Shown here one piece after another: positions 25,201-38,856 of a DNA stretch of 64,000 nucleotides (positions are counted from its first letter, which is position 1; every line of letters starts with the position of its first letter). The DNA lies in NCBI GenBank assembly GCA_950295325.1, contig OX485808.1:39574527-39638526 (forward strand), read 5' to 3'. The notes beneath the pieces were generated by a model. It was not told the origin of the DNA, did no database searches, and saw nothing but the letters and a program-made list of their open reading frames with translations. The position numbers and the translations under genes were made by a program. This DNA is from Polytrichum commune. Its lineage: Eukaryota > Streptophyta > Polytrichopsida > Polytrichales > Polytrichaceae.

Positions 25201-27582
25201 AAATCCTTGTAGATCTGATGCAAGGAAATATGTAACGAGGTGAGAGGAAGCACTCACCACGAACAGCAGCACCTCATGTAGCTACAAACATCCAGTAAAC
25301 AAATGCTCCTACTATATATAAGTACTTATCAAATGCAGGAATGCAGATCTCAATCTTCAAGATGGCCCCAAGGCGCTACGCAAATGTTTGATAGAAGTCC
25401 AACTCATCTTGCTACCTTCGCCTTGACAGCTGTTGGTTGTGTCGATGACAGATGCTCAGCAGCAATATTCTGTTTCTTCAGACCTGTGACTTGGTCCTCC
25501 TGTACATGAATAGAGGAACTCATCTTCAGACCAGATATCAACCCACATATGGAAATAGCCAAAGTGACAGTTACAACTTCATTATCTGCTGTATGTAGGC
25601 GATAGATGACATGATTGGGAGCACATGGGTCGTACCATCAGAGCTGCAAGTTGTGGATTCAAACCCAATCGTAGCATCACCCCCGCCCACCAACATCTCC
25701 ATCAGTAGTTGCTAAGCGGATAATTTCGAATCAACTAACCTTTAATTATTTCCATAAGAGCATAACCTTCATAATACAAAATCAGAAGACATTACACAAA
25801 TGTAATCTGTTGTACTACATTACACGAATCCGATGGAAAGCATCACGCATTTGAAGAAACCTGTTACTATTCTTATAGTTCCCGACTAAAGACCACTTTG
25901 CTTCTGGTCTAATCTTGAGCTGGCAGCTAGGCGTATCCTTGCCTATTGTACATAAAAAGAGCAGGAAAAGATATAGATAAGACTGTAGCCATATTTTATT
26001 GATTACGGGGAGATGAAGATACCAATTAGAGGAGATACCACTAGAACAATCCCAGGTTTCACTAGTGCTGGAAGTTCGTAACAGATAGACTTTCCACCAC
26101 CAGTTGGCATTAAACAGAAGCAGTCCTTCCCTACAGCACCAAAGACAAACCCTTCTCTTTAGCACTTCTCTTAAGAACATAAAAATATACTTGCCATCGC
26201 TCTATATTTTGTCAATATGATTAATACGAACAAGGGCGACCTATTGTTCTTTACGCCAGTGCTTGGACTTCGTCCACATGGTCATCAGCTTCAATGCACT
26301 GTATTAAATACTTACTGATACATCTTCATCCCATTTACAAGAAGGCATTAAATAAATTACCCTGAAGGACAGCTTCAATTGCTGGAAGTTGCAAGCCCCT
26401 GAAGCTGGTGTGTCCAAAATGTTCCAGCAGGAGTGCCTGCAGTTCCTTGTGCAAACCATCATTCTCTGCAGCAACTGCTCTAACACATAAATGGGACGTT
26501 AAAGGATGCTTATAAGTTCTCAGTGCCAAGAGAATCGTGAAACTTGCTGTATCAATGCATTCATCCTGAAATATCAGAGTCAAATCTCAAGTCGTTCAAC
26601 AATCCTCTCCAACTATATCAGCCTGTATGGCAATTAAGGAAACCCATCCAATCGATGGAGTAAGGCATCATCTCCGTCAATATGAACGTAAGGGGGACTC
26701 CACTTTACCAGCAATCGTTGAGCATCATCTCAACACTTTAATTGCAAATGTACTGCCTAACTTCCAATGTGCTTATTGAAGAGAATAGTTTTGCTTCTTC
26801 CCACGCAAGATCCTTGTCCTAGAAGGTACAGCATTCTGAAGAGCTGGTAGAAATTCTACCGAAATCAATCCACTCATTTCTGAACCTCTACGTTACCTGT
26901 GCCAGAATTCAGTACAATTGCCATAGCTTATCTAGGGAGCATACTGCGGCAAATACAATACACAGCCTGAATTATCTCCCTCCGTCGCAGCCATCATCAA
27001 TCACCCGAATTTTATAGAGGCAGTGAAAGAGATCATGACTTAAATATACACGTTGAATTTATTGTAGTTATCTTATGAATTGATAGCCATGTATTTAGCT
27101 ATCTCACTCAGCTACAAGTGGTACTCCAGGCATGTAGAGTGCATCGCTCCAAAGCACAACACAATAAATGTGAGGAAAGGATTAAAATAGCACTAGAAGT
27201 AACCAGACTATGTAAATTACAAAAATCGGTAATTCAAAAATTTAAAATGTGTGAGATGTTATTTCCAATCCTGATAGCACGCTGGTACTTACATCGTCGC
27301 TCATTGGAAGCACAAAAACACCAAAGTGCCAGAGAAACAGAACACTACAACTAGCATTACACAAGTAGTAATCAATATTGCACATGAATTGAATGAGGTT
27401 TTCCAACTTCAACAGCTCGGTAAAGCTTACGACCACAAAAGAAGCACACATTCTTCACTGAATACCATCACACAAGATCAAATTGCATTGCTGGGCTTAA
27501 AAATTTTGAGATTAAGACTCGCACCTCGGCCTGTCAGATGTGCCTTCTGTGAGCGCTGCAATGGCAGCGAAGACTTCTTCAT
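19243..27582 (-). CDS. RECQL3: RecQ-type ATP-dependent DNA helicase, RECQL3-like (20 exons)
   Basis: RecQ helicases unwind DNA 3' to 5' using ATP and act in nuclear recombination and repair. Inferred exons, 5' to 3' on the minus strand: 27582-27525, 26477-26361, 26130-26023, 25643-25636, 25499-25416, 25214-25074, 24647-24613, 24402-24319, 24214-24126, 23885-23733, 23565-23469, 22618-22615, 22293-22144, 22025-21930, 21639-21574, 21146-21022, 20828-20719, 20283-20141, 19952-19843, 19729-19243. Together they give 2265 nt, 754 residues, in frame. Visible motifs: PTGGGKS (about 67-73), DEAH (171-174), [28 protein letters not shown] (350-359), and a zinc-binding set C418/C433/C437/C440. The start MKKSSLPLQ and the C-terminal stretch [17 protein letters not shown] resemble the plant RECQ3 group (Arabidopsis about 713 aa); no HRDC domain is seen. 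The least certain splice is the 20141 donor, chosen because it keeps frame. No break was found. Confidence 0.93.
22615..22618 (-). other. RECQL3: 4-nt microexon of RECQL3 (TATG)
   Basis: On the minus strand this reads cacatgcag, then TATG, then gtgagt, a strong acceptor and a consensus donor. The upstream exon ends TTCGG with donor gtatgt, and the downstream exon begins GGTATTGAT. Joining all three restores F-G-M-G-I-D, an invariant RecQ motif V segment. Direct joining of the flanking exons is out of frame. A competing explanation is the donor TAT|gtagct in the upstream exon, which would give FGYGID. Confidence 0.82.
22835..23446 (+). mobile_element. Possible truncated non-LTR retrotransposon 3' end in a RECQL3 intron
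   Basis: The stretch lies in the 850-nt intron between exon 11 and the 4-nt microexon. It is more GC-rich than the surrounding intron and ends TATCAATGGGAAAATTGCC, followed by an A-rich tail and an AAAAG repeat at 23414-23443. That order resembles plant LINE 3' ends. No reverse transcriptase motif and no clear target duplication were found, so the class is uncertain. Confidence 0.4.
25636..25643 (-). other. RECQL3: 8-nt microexon of RECQL3 (CTCTGATG)
   Basis: On the minus strand this reads cttgcag, then CTCTGATG, then gtacg. The exon before it ends in ATTG and the next starts GAGGACCAA. Inserting the 8 nt gives codons for I-A-L-M-E-D-Q-V, the conserved RecQ motif Ia region. Omitting it shifts the frame. 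Inferred from splice signals and family conservation; no transcript was seen. Confidence 0.85.
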
Positions 27583-27986
27583 CGTCGATAACCCTAGCTT
27601 CCCCTCTCTTCTCTGTTTTCCTTCAAAGTTTACTTCCATCCATCGCTCGTGCGATCACGAAATCCATCGCGGCATCACTCGCGACTCAAATTCTATCATT
27701 CTGATCCTTGTGCACCGCCGAGGAAAAGAGATCAGAATCTGCATGCAACCGGTTGTTGGCAACAATTTGCATTCCGGCAACAATTGCGTTCGCGGAAGCT
27801 CGAGGGGAGGCTTTGAAGACGAAGGTTGGTGAAAGATGAGCGACCAAAGTTTTTCGTCTCTTTTTCGTTTCTCTCCTTTCCTATTCTTTGCTTTTTCGTT
27901 CTTATTTGTTAACTTTTCTTTTCTTTTTCCTTTTTTTTCCTGTTCCCTTCCCTTTTCCCCCCTCTCTCTTGAGTGTTGGGCAATTT

Positions 27987-28070
27987 GGGCGAATTAACCC
28001 ATACACCCATTCCTTGTTGGATGTCTAAACCCTTGCCTCTGAGGAACCAGTGTATGGGTTGGTTCGCCCC
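27987..28070. repeat. Short inverted-repeat hairpin upstream of RECQL3
   Basis: Two arms of about 20 bp, GGGCGAATTAACCCATACAC and the complement of GTGTATGGGTTGGTTCGCCC, face each other across about 44 bp. The arms resemble the GGG(C/T)... ends of the larger miniature elements, so this is probably a residual or solo MITE. It lies about 400 bp upstream of the RECQL3 start codon. Confidence 0.6.
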
Positions 28071-29855
28071 AGCCAGTGTCAGGTAGGGTTGTTGTATTCC
28101 TAGAAAACTACCCTTTTAAGTGAAGTTTTTTTACATGATATTAAGAAATGAACGGGGAGAATCGGCTACTAACTTAGTTACAAATGATTCCGTTGAGTTC
28201 CAAATCTTAAGTCGCAATTCAATTGAGGTCAATTTGTGCAATCTCAATTATGGAGAGCATGGAAGTTGGGATTTACCTCTTCACAAGGGGTCCCAAAGTC
28301 CTAAGTCCCAAGCATGGTGCTTATAAACAAGATGTGAAGTAGGTAGGTAAGCGTGCTCAAATGGTCCAAGAAAGATCCATGGATCTTTAAACAACGGTTA
28401 ATGAATACCATAGATTGATTATATTGTCAAGCTATTAATTCATATTTTTATTAACATCAGTGTCTGAGGAGGTTATGGGGTATAGAGTAGGGGTGCCTAT
28501 TCCCAATCATCACCCCACAAGGAGTCTACAAGGTGCCATAAATTTGATCAATTTGAAATTGATTTTAGATTAGGCTAGGATTGGCTTTCGGGTGGAAGGG
28601 CTTGATGGGAGCTGGAACTACCAAGAGCCTAAAAAAAAATAGGCAAAAGAGGAAGAGGAGAGTGCCACAATGCTATTTATGAAGTCTATAGTGTAGATGG
28701 GTGGGTCTGTAAGTGCTCATGGTTGCCCTTATTAAGACTTGAGGCATGTTAGTCGAGAAGAAGTCTATGGGCGATGAAAGCAGCTTCCGGCTTCTGGTGA
28801 GGTCACATTGCATGTGCTTTCTCGACCGTCGGATTTGACCGATGTAACCCTCCTCCCCTTATCTCCTCTGTCCACTACGTGTGCAGACATACATACAGGA
28901 GAAGACAGATAGACACTCACTCTCTTCACCTTCCCGATTACGATTTCTTTGCCGATTCTCTTCGCCAGAGGTCATCTGATTATGCATTCTCTGTTCGGAT
29001 TGGATCGGTGTCAGTAGGGTTTCAAAGTTGGGGTCTAGATTTGTTTGTGGATATATAGCTAGACAAAAGTTAAAAACCTATTAGTTTGGATTTAGTCATG
29101 ATAAGAATCCTTAAACAAGGGGCCATCTTCCACCAAGTGGTATTCTTAGAACCACATAAATAAACTCCATTTCACAAAGATGAAAGTCCACTGCCTTGGG
29201 CTTTGAGATGAGAATACGTAGACATTGCAAAATCCAAGTTGGATGAGAAAGGCTACGACAACACGGGGTCATACTAGTAAATACACAACCCCCTTGGCAA
29301 CCTACATATGTACATTTTGTCGTTCTTTAAACATGTGTTGTTAAGGAATGAATTCTATTGTAATGCACATACAACCTTCCAATCATGGATATGGTAAGTT
29401 AGATAGGTTTTGTAGTACCTTTACCATTTTGGCACTAATTAAATTATTTTTAGGAAACCCAATTTTTTGGAAATTGTAATTTAAAATAGAATAAAATAAT
29501 ATGGGAAATTTCTTTCAAGAGAAAGATACACAAAAATCTTACTATTTCTGTAAAATTCAATCACTTGCCAAATTGTGAGATAAAATAAATCTAAGAGATT
29601 TGCCAAGAGCAACTTGGTGTGACATCAAGTGTTCCATGAAAGGAGAGCATGTTGTCCATTCGCCCCATAACTTTCAAACTTCCGAACATCCCAAACATGA
29701 AAACAAGATAAACACAGCTTATCACATGTCAAAACTACGTGTCTTTTCATCACTGGTCTTTGACATATGTTTGACTACACAAAAATTGCACCATGTTCTT
29801 GGATATGGCGGCACAGACTTCGTCAGGATTTGATTCCACCAATGCATTGAAGCTC

Positions 29856-29886
<31 letters not shown>

Positions 29887-30207
29887 TAGGTAGAAGGTGT
29901 TATCTACTTGGATCGTAAGCTTGAAATTCTCTTGCGGAGCAGGTCTGTTCTATTATTCCTAACCCTAATGCTTTTTCTCCTGTTCCTACCACGGATTTAT
30001 CATCATCGTTAGGCCAGTGTATGTAACCTGTGGTAGACGAGTGTAAGGGTTTCTTTATTGAAATTGGGCACGGAGGAGGTTTGCTGAAGCCATTAAGTAG
30101 GTCAAATGTTGATTTCATTGCTGAATTGAAGCTTGGCGATGGTAAAGGTGGAGAGAGAGAGGGGGGGGGGGGGGGGCTACTTGAAATCTTCTGGTGAAGC
30201 AGGTCTT

Positions 30208-31160
30208 TTCATGTATTTTCTGTTTCTGGCATGAAATCCTGATCATATTAGCATCAGGATCATGTGGAAAACCCTGTGGCAGATGAGGTAAGAGATTCGT
30301 TCCGTTTCTGAGCTGAGCTAATTTTTGGAGGAGGCTTCTCTCGCATTATGGTTAGCGAGCCTTAAAATGGTCCTTAAAGGGACATTTTAAGCTCTGCACC
30401 CACATCTCGTAGGAAACGAAACACACAATTAGTGCAAGATGATTGACCAATCTAAATCGCGGCTGTAGCCATTTTCCTCATAATTTTCGGAGCTGGTATG
30501 AATATCTCTTAATTTATTGTCAAAGTGAAGATTCTGGAGCGCATTAAATGGTCATATACTGTTGAGCCTAGAGTGATTAACAAAAAAATGAGCACGTAGT
30601 CGGATCTCTTTCAAACACATGACATCTTTTTTTGTTTTGGTGTCCGTTCTGAGATCCACACCTACCCATTGACCACTTAAATATAGGTGTCTGATGAAGA
30701 AAAGTAACCGAGTAAGGCCCGCATATCTCCGTCGTTTCGTTGTGGTTTGGCCAGAGGTGTGAACCTGGATTTGCTTCTGGTGAGGGATTTTGACACCGCA
30801 ATTCTGTGTGCCTTTGTGCGCAGAATCAATCGTTTAGGGTAATTGGTAGTAATTGCTTTTGGTGAGCAATGGGTATGTTTGATTTATTTTATGTTTCTGG
30901 CATGGATTCCTGATCATCTTAGCATCAAGATCATGTGGAAAACTCTCTGGCAGATGAGTTAAGAGGTTCGTTCGGTTTCTGAGATGACCTAAAGTTCGGA
31001 GGAGGCATCTCTCGCTTTAGTAGTTTCGTTGTGTGGTTTGGCTGCAGAGGTTGGAGTCTGGATTTGCTTCTGGCGAGGGAATTTGACCCCTTGACACCGC
31101 AATTATGTGTGCCTATGTGCGCAGAATCCATGGTATAGGGTAATTCATAGTAGCACGTCA
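30208..31160. repeat. Tandem duplication in the ZTP29-like 5' flank, one copy split by an insertion
   Basis: The right copy, about 30886-31160, runs from TTTCTGGCATGGATTCCTGA to GTGCGCAGAATCCATGG. The left copy is in two halves, about 30213-30361 and about 30731-30868. The first half matches the beginning (TTTCTGGCATGAAATCCTGA) and the second matches the end (GTGCGCAGAATCAATCG). Between the halves lies about 365 bp of a dispersed repeat that recurs elsewhere in the window. A weaker third copy may start near 29900. Confidence 0.75.
30395..30725 (-). repeat. Dispersed repeat R1, reverse copy inside a duplicated block
   Basis: CAATTAGTGCAAGATGATT, GGCTGTAGCCATTTTCCTCATAATTTTCGG, GAGCCTAGAGTGATTA, GGATCTCTTTCAAACACATG and CACTTAAATATAGGTGTCTG match R1. 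It splits the left copy of the ZTP29-side duplication. Confidence 0.7.
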
Positions 31161-31170
31161 ACGGGCAACC

Positions 31171-32067
31171 ATGGGAAATTCATCGGAGGAAGTTGTGTCC
31201 CTCGGTTCTCAAGTCACGGTGGCGCTCGCTTTGACTCTCGTTGGCGGCCTCAGCACAGCGCTTGGCGGTCTCGTCGTAGTGCTCCAACCAACGCCAAACC
31301 TGAAGCGTCTGGGGCTGATGCAAGGGTTAGCCGCGGGGCTGATGCTGTCGATTTCATTCATGGACCTCATGCACAATGCCATCAACGCCATCGGCTTCCC
31401 GAGGGCTAACCTATGGTTTTTCGGCGGGGTGTTGATGTTCGCGGGTGTGGTAACCATGATCCCCGAGCCAACCCTGAGCTCGTCACAGAACGCTGCCGTG
31501 GACGCAGCTGCCAAGGGGAAGAAAGGGAAGAAAGGGAAGGAAGGGAAAGAAGGGAAAGAAACTTATTCATCGATGCGTCAGCGGCGAAGACAGGTGCTCA
31601 TGAGTGGCATTGTCACTGCGGTTGGAATTGGCCTGCACAATTTCCCTGAAGGAATTGCGGTTTTTCTCGGATCCATCAAGGGTCTAAGGGTGGGAGTTAG
31701 TCTAGCATGTGCCATTGCGCTTCACAATATCCCTGAGGGTGTTGCAGTGGCGTTGCCGGTGTACTTCGCCACCGAGAGTAAGTGGAAAGCATTTCGCCTT
31801 GCAGGTTTTTCTGGGTTAGCCGAACCCCTGGGAGTGATCATTGTGGCTCTCTTGTTTCCACGGAGCTTGTCACATGAGGTTTTAGAAGGCATGTTGGCAG
31901 GTGTGGGCGGGATCATGGCTTTTCTTACCTTGCATGAGATGATTCCCTTGGCACTAGAGTACGCTGGCCACCGCCAGGCCATAGCTTCGGTGTTCATCGG
32001 CATGGCTCTTATGTCTGTTAGCTTGTACTTCTTAGAAATGAGTGTGCCTCAGGACTTGAGATTCTAA
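31171..32067 (+). CDS. ZTP29: ZIP-family zinc transporter, ZTP29-like, single exon
   Basis: ZIP proteins move zinc and related divalent metals into the cytosol; Arabidopsis ZTP29 acts at the endoplasmic reticulum. The uninterrupted 298-residue frame has about eight hydrophobic segments and the two metal-site helices HNFPEG (156-161) and HNIPEG (185-190), with HEMIP near 255-259, as in the GufA/ZIP11 side of the family. The loop between segments 3 and 4, usually histidine-rich, is instead a Lys/Gly/Glu repeat, KGKKGKKGKEGKEGKE (115-130). The ATG context is ACCATGG. Local GC content is well above its surroundings. It is divergent from RECQL3 and convergent with SQD1. The exact substrate and membrane are inferred. 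Confidence 0.93.
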   Translation: MGNSSEEVVSLGSQVTVALALTLVGGLSTALGGLVVVLQPTPNLKRLGLMQGLAAGLMLSISFMDLMHNAINAIGFPRANLWFFGGVLMFAGVVTMIPEPTLSSSQNAAVDAAAKGKKGKKGKEGKEGKETYSSMRQRRRQVLMSGIVTAVGIGLHNFPEGIAVFLGSIKGLRVGVSLACAIALHNIPEGVAVALPVYFATESKWKAFRLAGFSGLAEPLGVIIVALLFPRSLSHEVLEGMLAGVGGIMAFLTLHEMIPLALEYAGHRQAIASVFIGMALMSVSLYFLEMSVPQDLRF

Positions 32068-32398
32068 AGTTTAATTGATTTTGATTCTTTCTCCACAATC
32101 ATCTGCATTTGAAAGTCCTTTGTCTGCTAGATTGAATGATAGGTAAGGTTTGTAGTCATCTAGGGATTCACCTGACTCCGATGCTTCTTAAAGTCACTCG
32201 AAATGTATAGTATTCTACTCCGTTTTGAAGACATAATACAATGTCTACGCCCTGCTACGGAAGATCATTTCGAATGTGTTTTTGAGTTGCATCGGCAAGT
32301 GTGTATGATTAACAGTCCTGGTTGCTTTGCTTTGCTTTGAAAGCTACAATTAACATCCATCATAATGAAACTGATGGCATGTACTCGCAAGTACAGTA

Positions 32399-32807
32399 GG
32401 GGTTGTCACACCCCTTTCCTCCCATTCTCTGAGGTCGGAGAATGGTGACGTGGCACCCTCTCCTTGAATGGCGGAGGGCCCATTCTCGGAGAATGGAAAC
32501 CCTAACTTCTTCTCCTCCGGAGGTGAAGAATGGAGAATTCTCGGAGAAGAATTCACCGCTTCTCACCCGGGGTCGCTTCTTTCATCGGGGTGGCTTTGGA
32601 CTTCAAATCCGAGCGTGTGAATAGAGAATACATTCTTACCACATGCGGGCGGCAAAATGGGAATTGTCATTCTCCATTCTCCGAGAAGGCCACAAAGGGG
32701 TGTCACACCTTTCTCCATGGAGAAGCAATCCTATTGGCTCCTCTTTTTCCTCATTCTCCATTCTCCGAGAACCCATTCTCCGACCTCCGAGAAGGTGTGA
32801 CAACCCC
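32399..32807. mobile_element. MITE with long terminal inverted repeats downstream of ZTP29-like gene
   Basis: The left end, GGGGTTGTCACACC, and the right end, GGTGTGACAACCCC, are exact inverse copies. Inner sequence continues the symmetry with CGGAGAATGG motifs, so almost the whole 409 bp can fold. Flanks are GTA and TAA, sharing TA. No coding capacity; short open frames inside are by-products of the palindrome. Confidence 0.85.
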
Positions 32808-33693
32808 TAAGTAGTTATTCAAGTTCAAGCATTTTTTAAAGAGTTCAGATGTGAACAAAGGTTTGCAATCCCTCTCAAATGTCCTGTTGAGAGTCTCTGA
32901 CTAGTATTGAGTTATATTAAGACATATCTAGAAATCTACTTTCTTTGCAGGGCATTTCAAGTTTGAGTACGTGTTGCAATTGCTCAGGTATATGTACTAA
33001 CTTAAAGATGAATCAGTGGTTGGAAACTTGTAGTTTCACTTGAATTCTATAACCTAGTTCTGTTGTCAGACCTATTTGCTGCATGAAATTGGCCAAGCTT
33101 TAGACTACTGCTGGACAACTGTGCCTTGAACTAAACTGTAGCACAAACTGTATGCAAAGTTAATTGCTTCTCTACTTAGAAGGGTTTTGGTTCAGTCACT
33201 ACTGCATTCAACTTCATTGCTTCATTACAAATGTCTTTCCAGAGTTACACTGGGAACCAGGAATGCATTGCTCCTTTTGGATGTAATCAATTGCACTAAG
33301 AGTGTGACCCAAGAAGAATTATTTGAAAAGCGTACACCTTTTGGGCACCTTCTAAGTACAATATGCCAAAGAGGTATTTTCAGTTCAAATTGCCCCTACA
33401 GATTAGCATATCGCATCAAGTTGCACAAAAGCACTCTCCAGTCAGATGCAATTTCACCATAGATAAACAATTGGACTGGAATGAGTTACAGATTCATGAG
33501 ACATTTTCTGCCTAAGTTCTTCCTGTTGTCCAACTTCACATTCTCCCTACAACGATCAGAATATAGACAAGTATAATATGTTCCGAATTATCTACAATTC
33601 ATGTTCAAACACATCACTTACCATTGACATGATAAAAGAGACTGATAGATTTCATACTCACTAGATTCAAGAACCCAATTGAGCTTGTGAGTA
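32808..33693. other. Intergenic spacer, no gene seen
   Basis: AT-rich sequence between the two MITEs downstream of the ZTP29-like gene. No coding frame with family resemblance, no tRNA-like or satellite structure was recognised. Confidence 0.5.
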
Positions 33694-33978
33694 AGGGTTG
33701 GTTTACACCAGCGTCCAAGACCAAAGAAACTCCACAATCGAGCGATCCTGTTGGGCAAGAGCAACATCTCAGGCCCAAGAAGTTTATGTGAAGGTCCAAG
33801 GTATGAAAAATGAAGTGGCGCTAACATGGCATCACCTTCCCACCAAATCTTGGTGGTCCATACCCAAAAAATACTCCATAAATTTGAGAAACCAATCTTG
33901 AGTCCGAAAGTGAGGTCCATCAAGGGGTGTTTTGGACCTCCAGTTTCTTGGACCCGGACCCTAATGTAAACCCACCCT
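33694..33978. mobile_element. MITE with AGGGT(T/G)GGTTTACA ends
   Basis: The left end AGGGTTGGTTTACAC is matched by the right end GTAAACCCACCCT in inverse orientation, spanning 285 bp. Internal segments (AAGTGGCGCTAACATGGCATCA; TCCATCAAGGGGTGTTTTGGA) recur in diverged form at about 175-330 near the left edge of the window, so this is a dispersed family. It lies about 600 bp beyond the SQD1 stop codon. Confidence 0.75.
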
Positions 33979-34563
33979 GCGTGACCTCTCTAAAACCCTC
34001 ACAGGTCTGTTGCTAACTAATCAAACGTCTTTGGGACACTCAGTAATGTGAGTAGCTAGTAATCTTTCTAATGTATGGCAGCAGGGTTTTAAGAGAGGTT
34101 GGGTAACAGTATTGCTATAAATGAATCTACATGTTCCTTCCCACAACATACCGGATTCATTATGCCCACATGAGAGAGACCATCCTGTACCAACTGACCA
34201 TGGAGATGTGGAGCACAGTAACTGTGTTTGTACTGGAGTATGATACACCCAGGCAATATTTGGAAGAACTGATTTACAATGACTTTTGCACCTCTAGCAG
34301 TAGGGTACCTACATAGTGCTCCCTAACAAATGACCCCCAGCTCTGCATATAATTAGCATAACTAAACGATAAAACATCACCATAATCTCAAAAGTGACTG
34401 TTGCCTACTTCAAAGACCACTCTACTCGAGCCATCAGATGTTTTTCCTGCTAGACAGAGGCTTTTCAGAAATCTCAGCAGCTATTACCGTAGCAAAACTG
34501 GGCCCAAAGCAAAAAAAAATGTTGGGATTCAGCATACATAAGATTTGCGTGCTGCAAAACAGT

Positions 34564-38856
<4,293 letters not shown>

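Larger units (their letters stand above)
27583..31170. other. Shared 5' intergenic region between RECQL3 and ZTP29-like gene
   Basis: The two genes are divergent here. The region holds a pyrimidine-rich stretch at 27850-27970, the hairpin at 27987-28070, a CT-rich leader-like segment near 28840-28990 (possibly a non-coding 5' exon with a donor at CCAGAG|gtcatc), a GA microsatellite at 29859-29886, a GA/G tract near 30152-30176, and the duplicated block described separately. I see no protein gene. A possible acceptor at about 31120 (tgtgcgcag) could join an upstream leader to the ZTP29-like gene. Confidence 0.5.

Noticed and set aside
27326-27832. 168-codon plus-strand frame
   Set aside because: It is antisense to RECQL3 exon 1 and its leader; the minus-strand start MKKSSLPLQ is the supported reading.
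32350-32814. Several open frames of 60-94 codons on both strands
   Set aside because: All fall in the palindromic MITE at 32399-32807.
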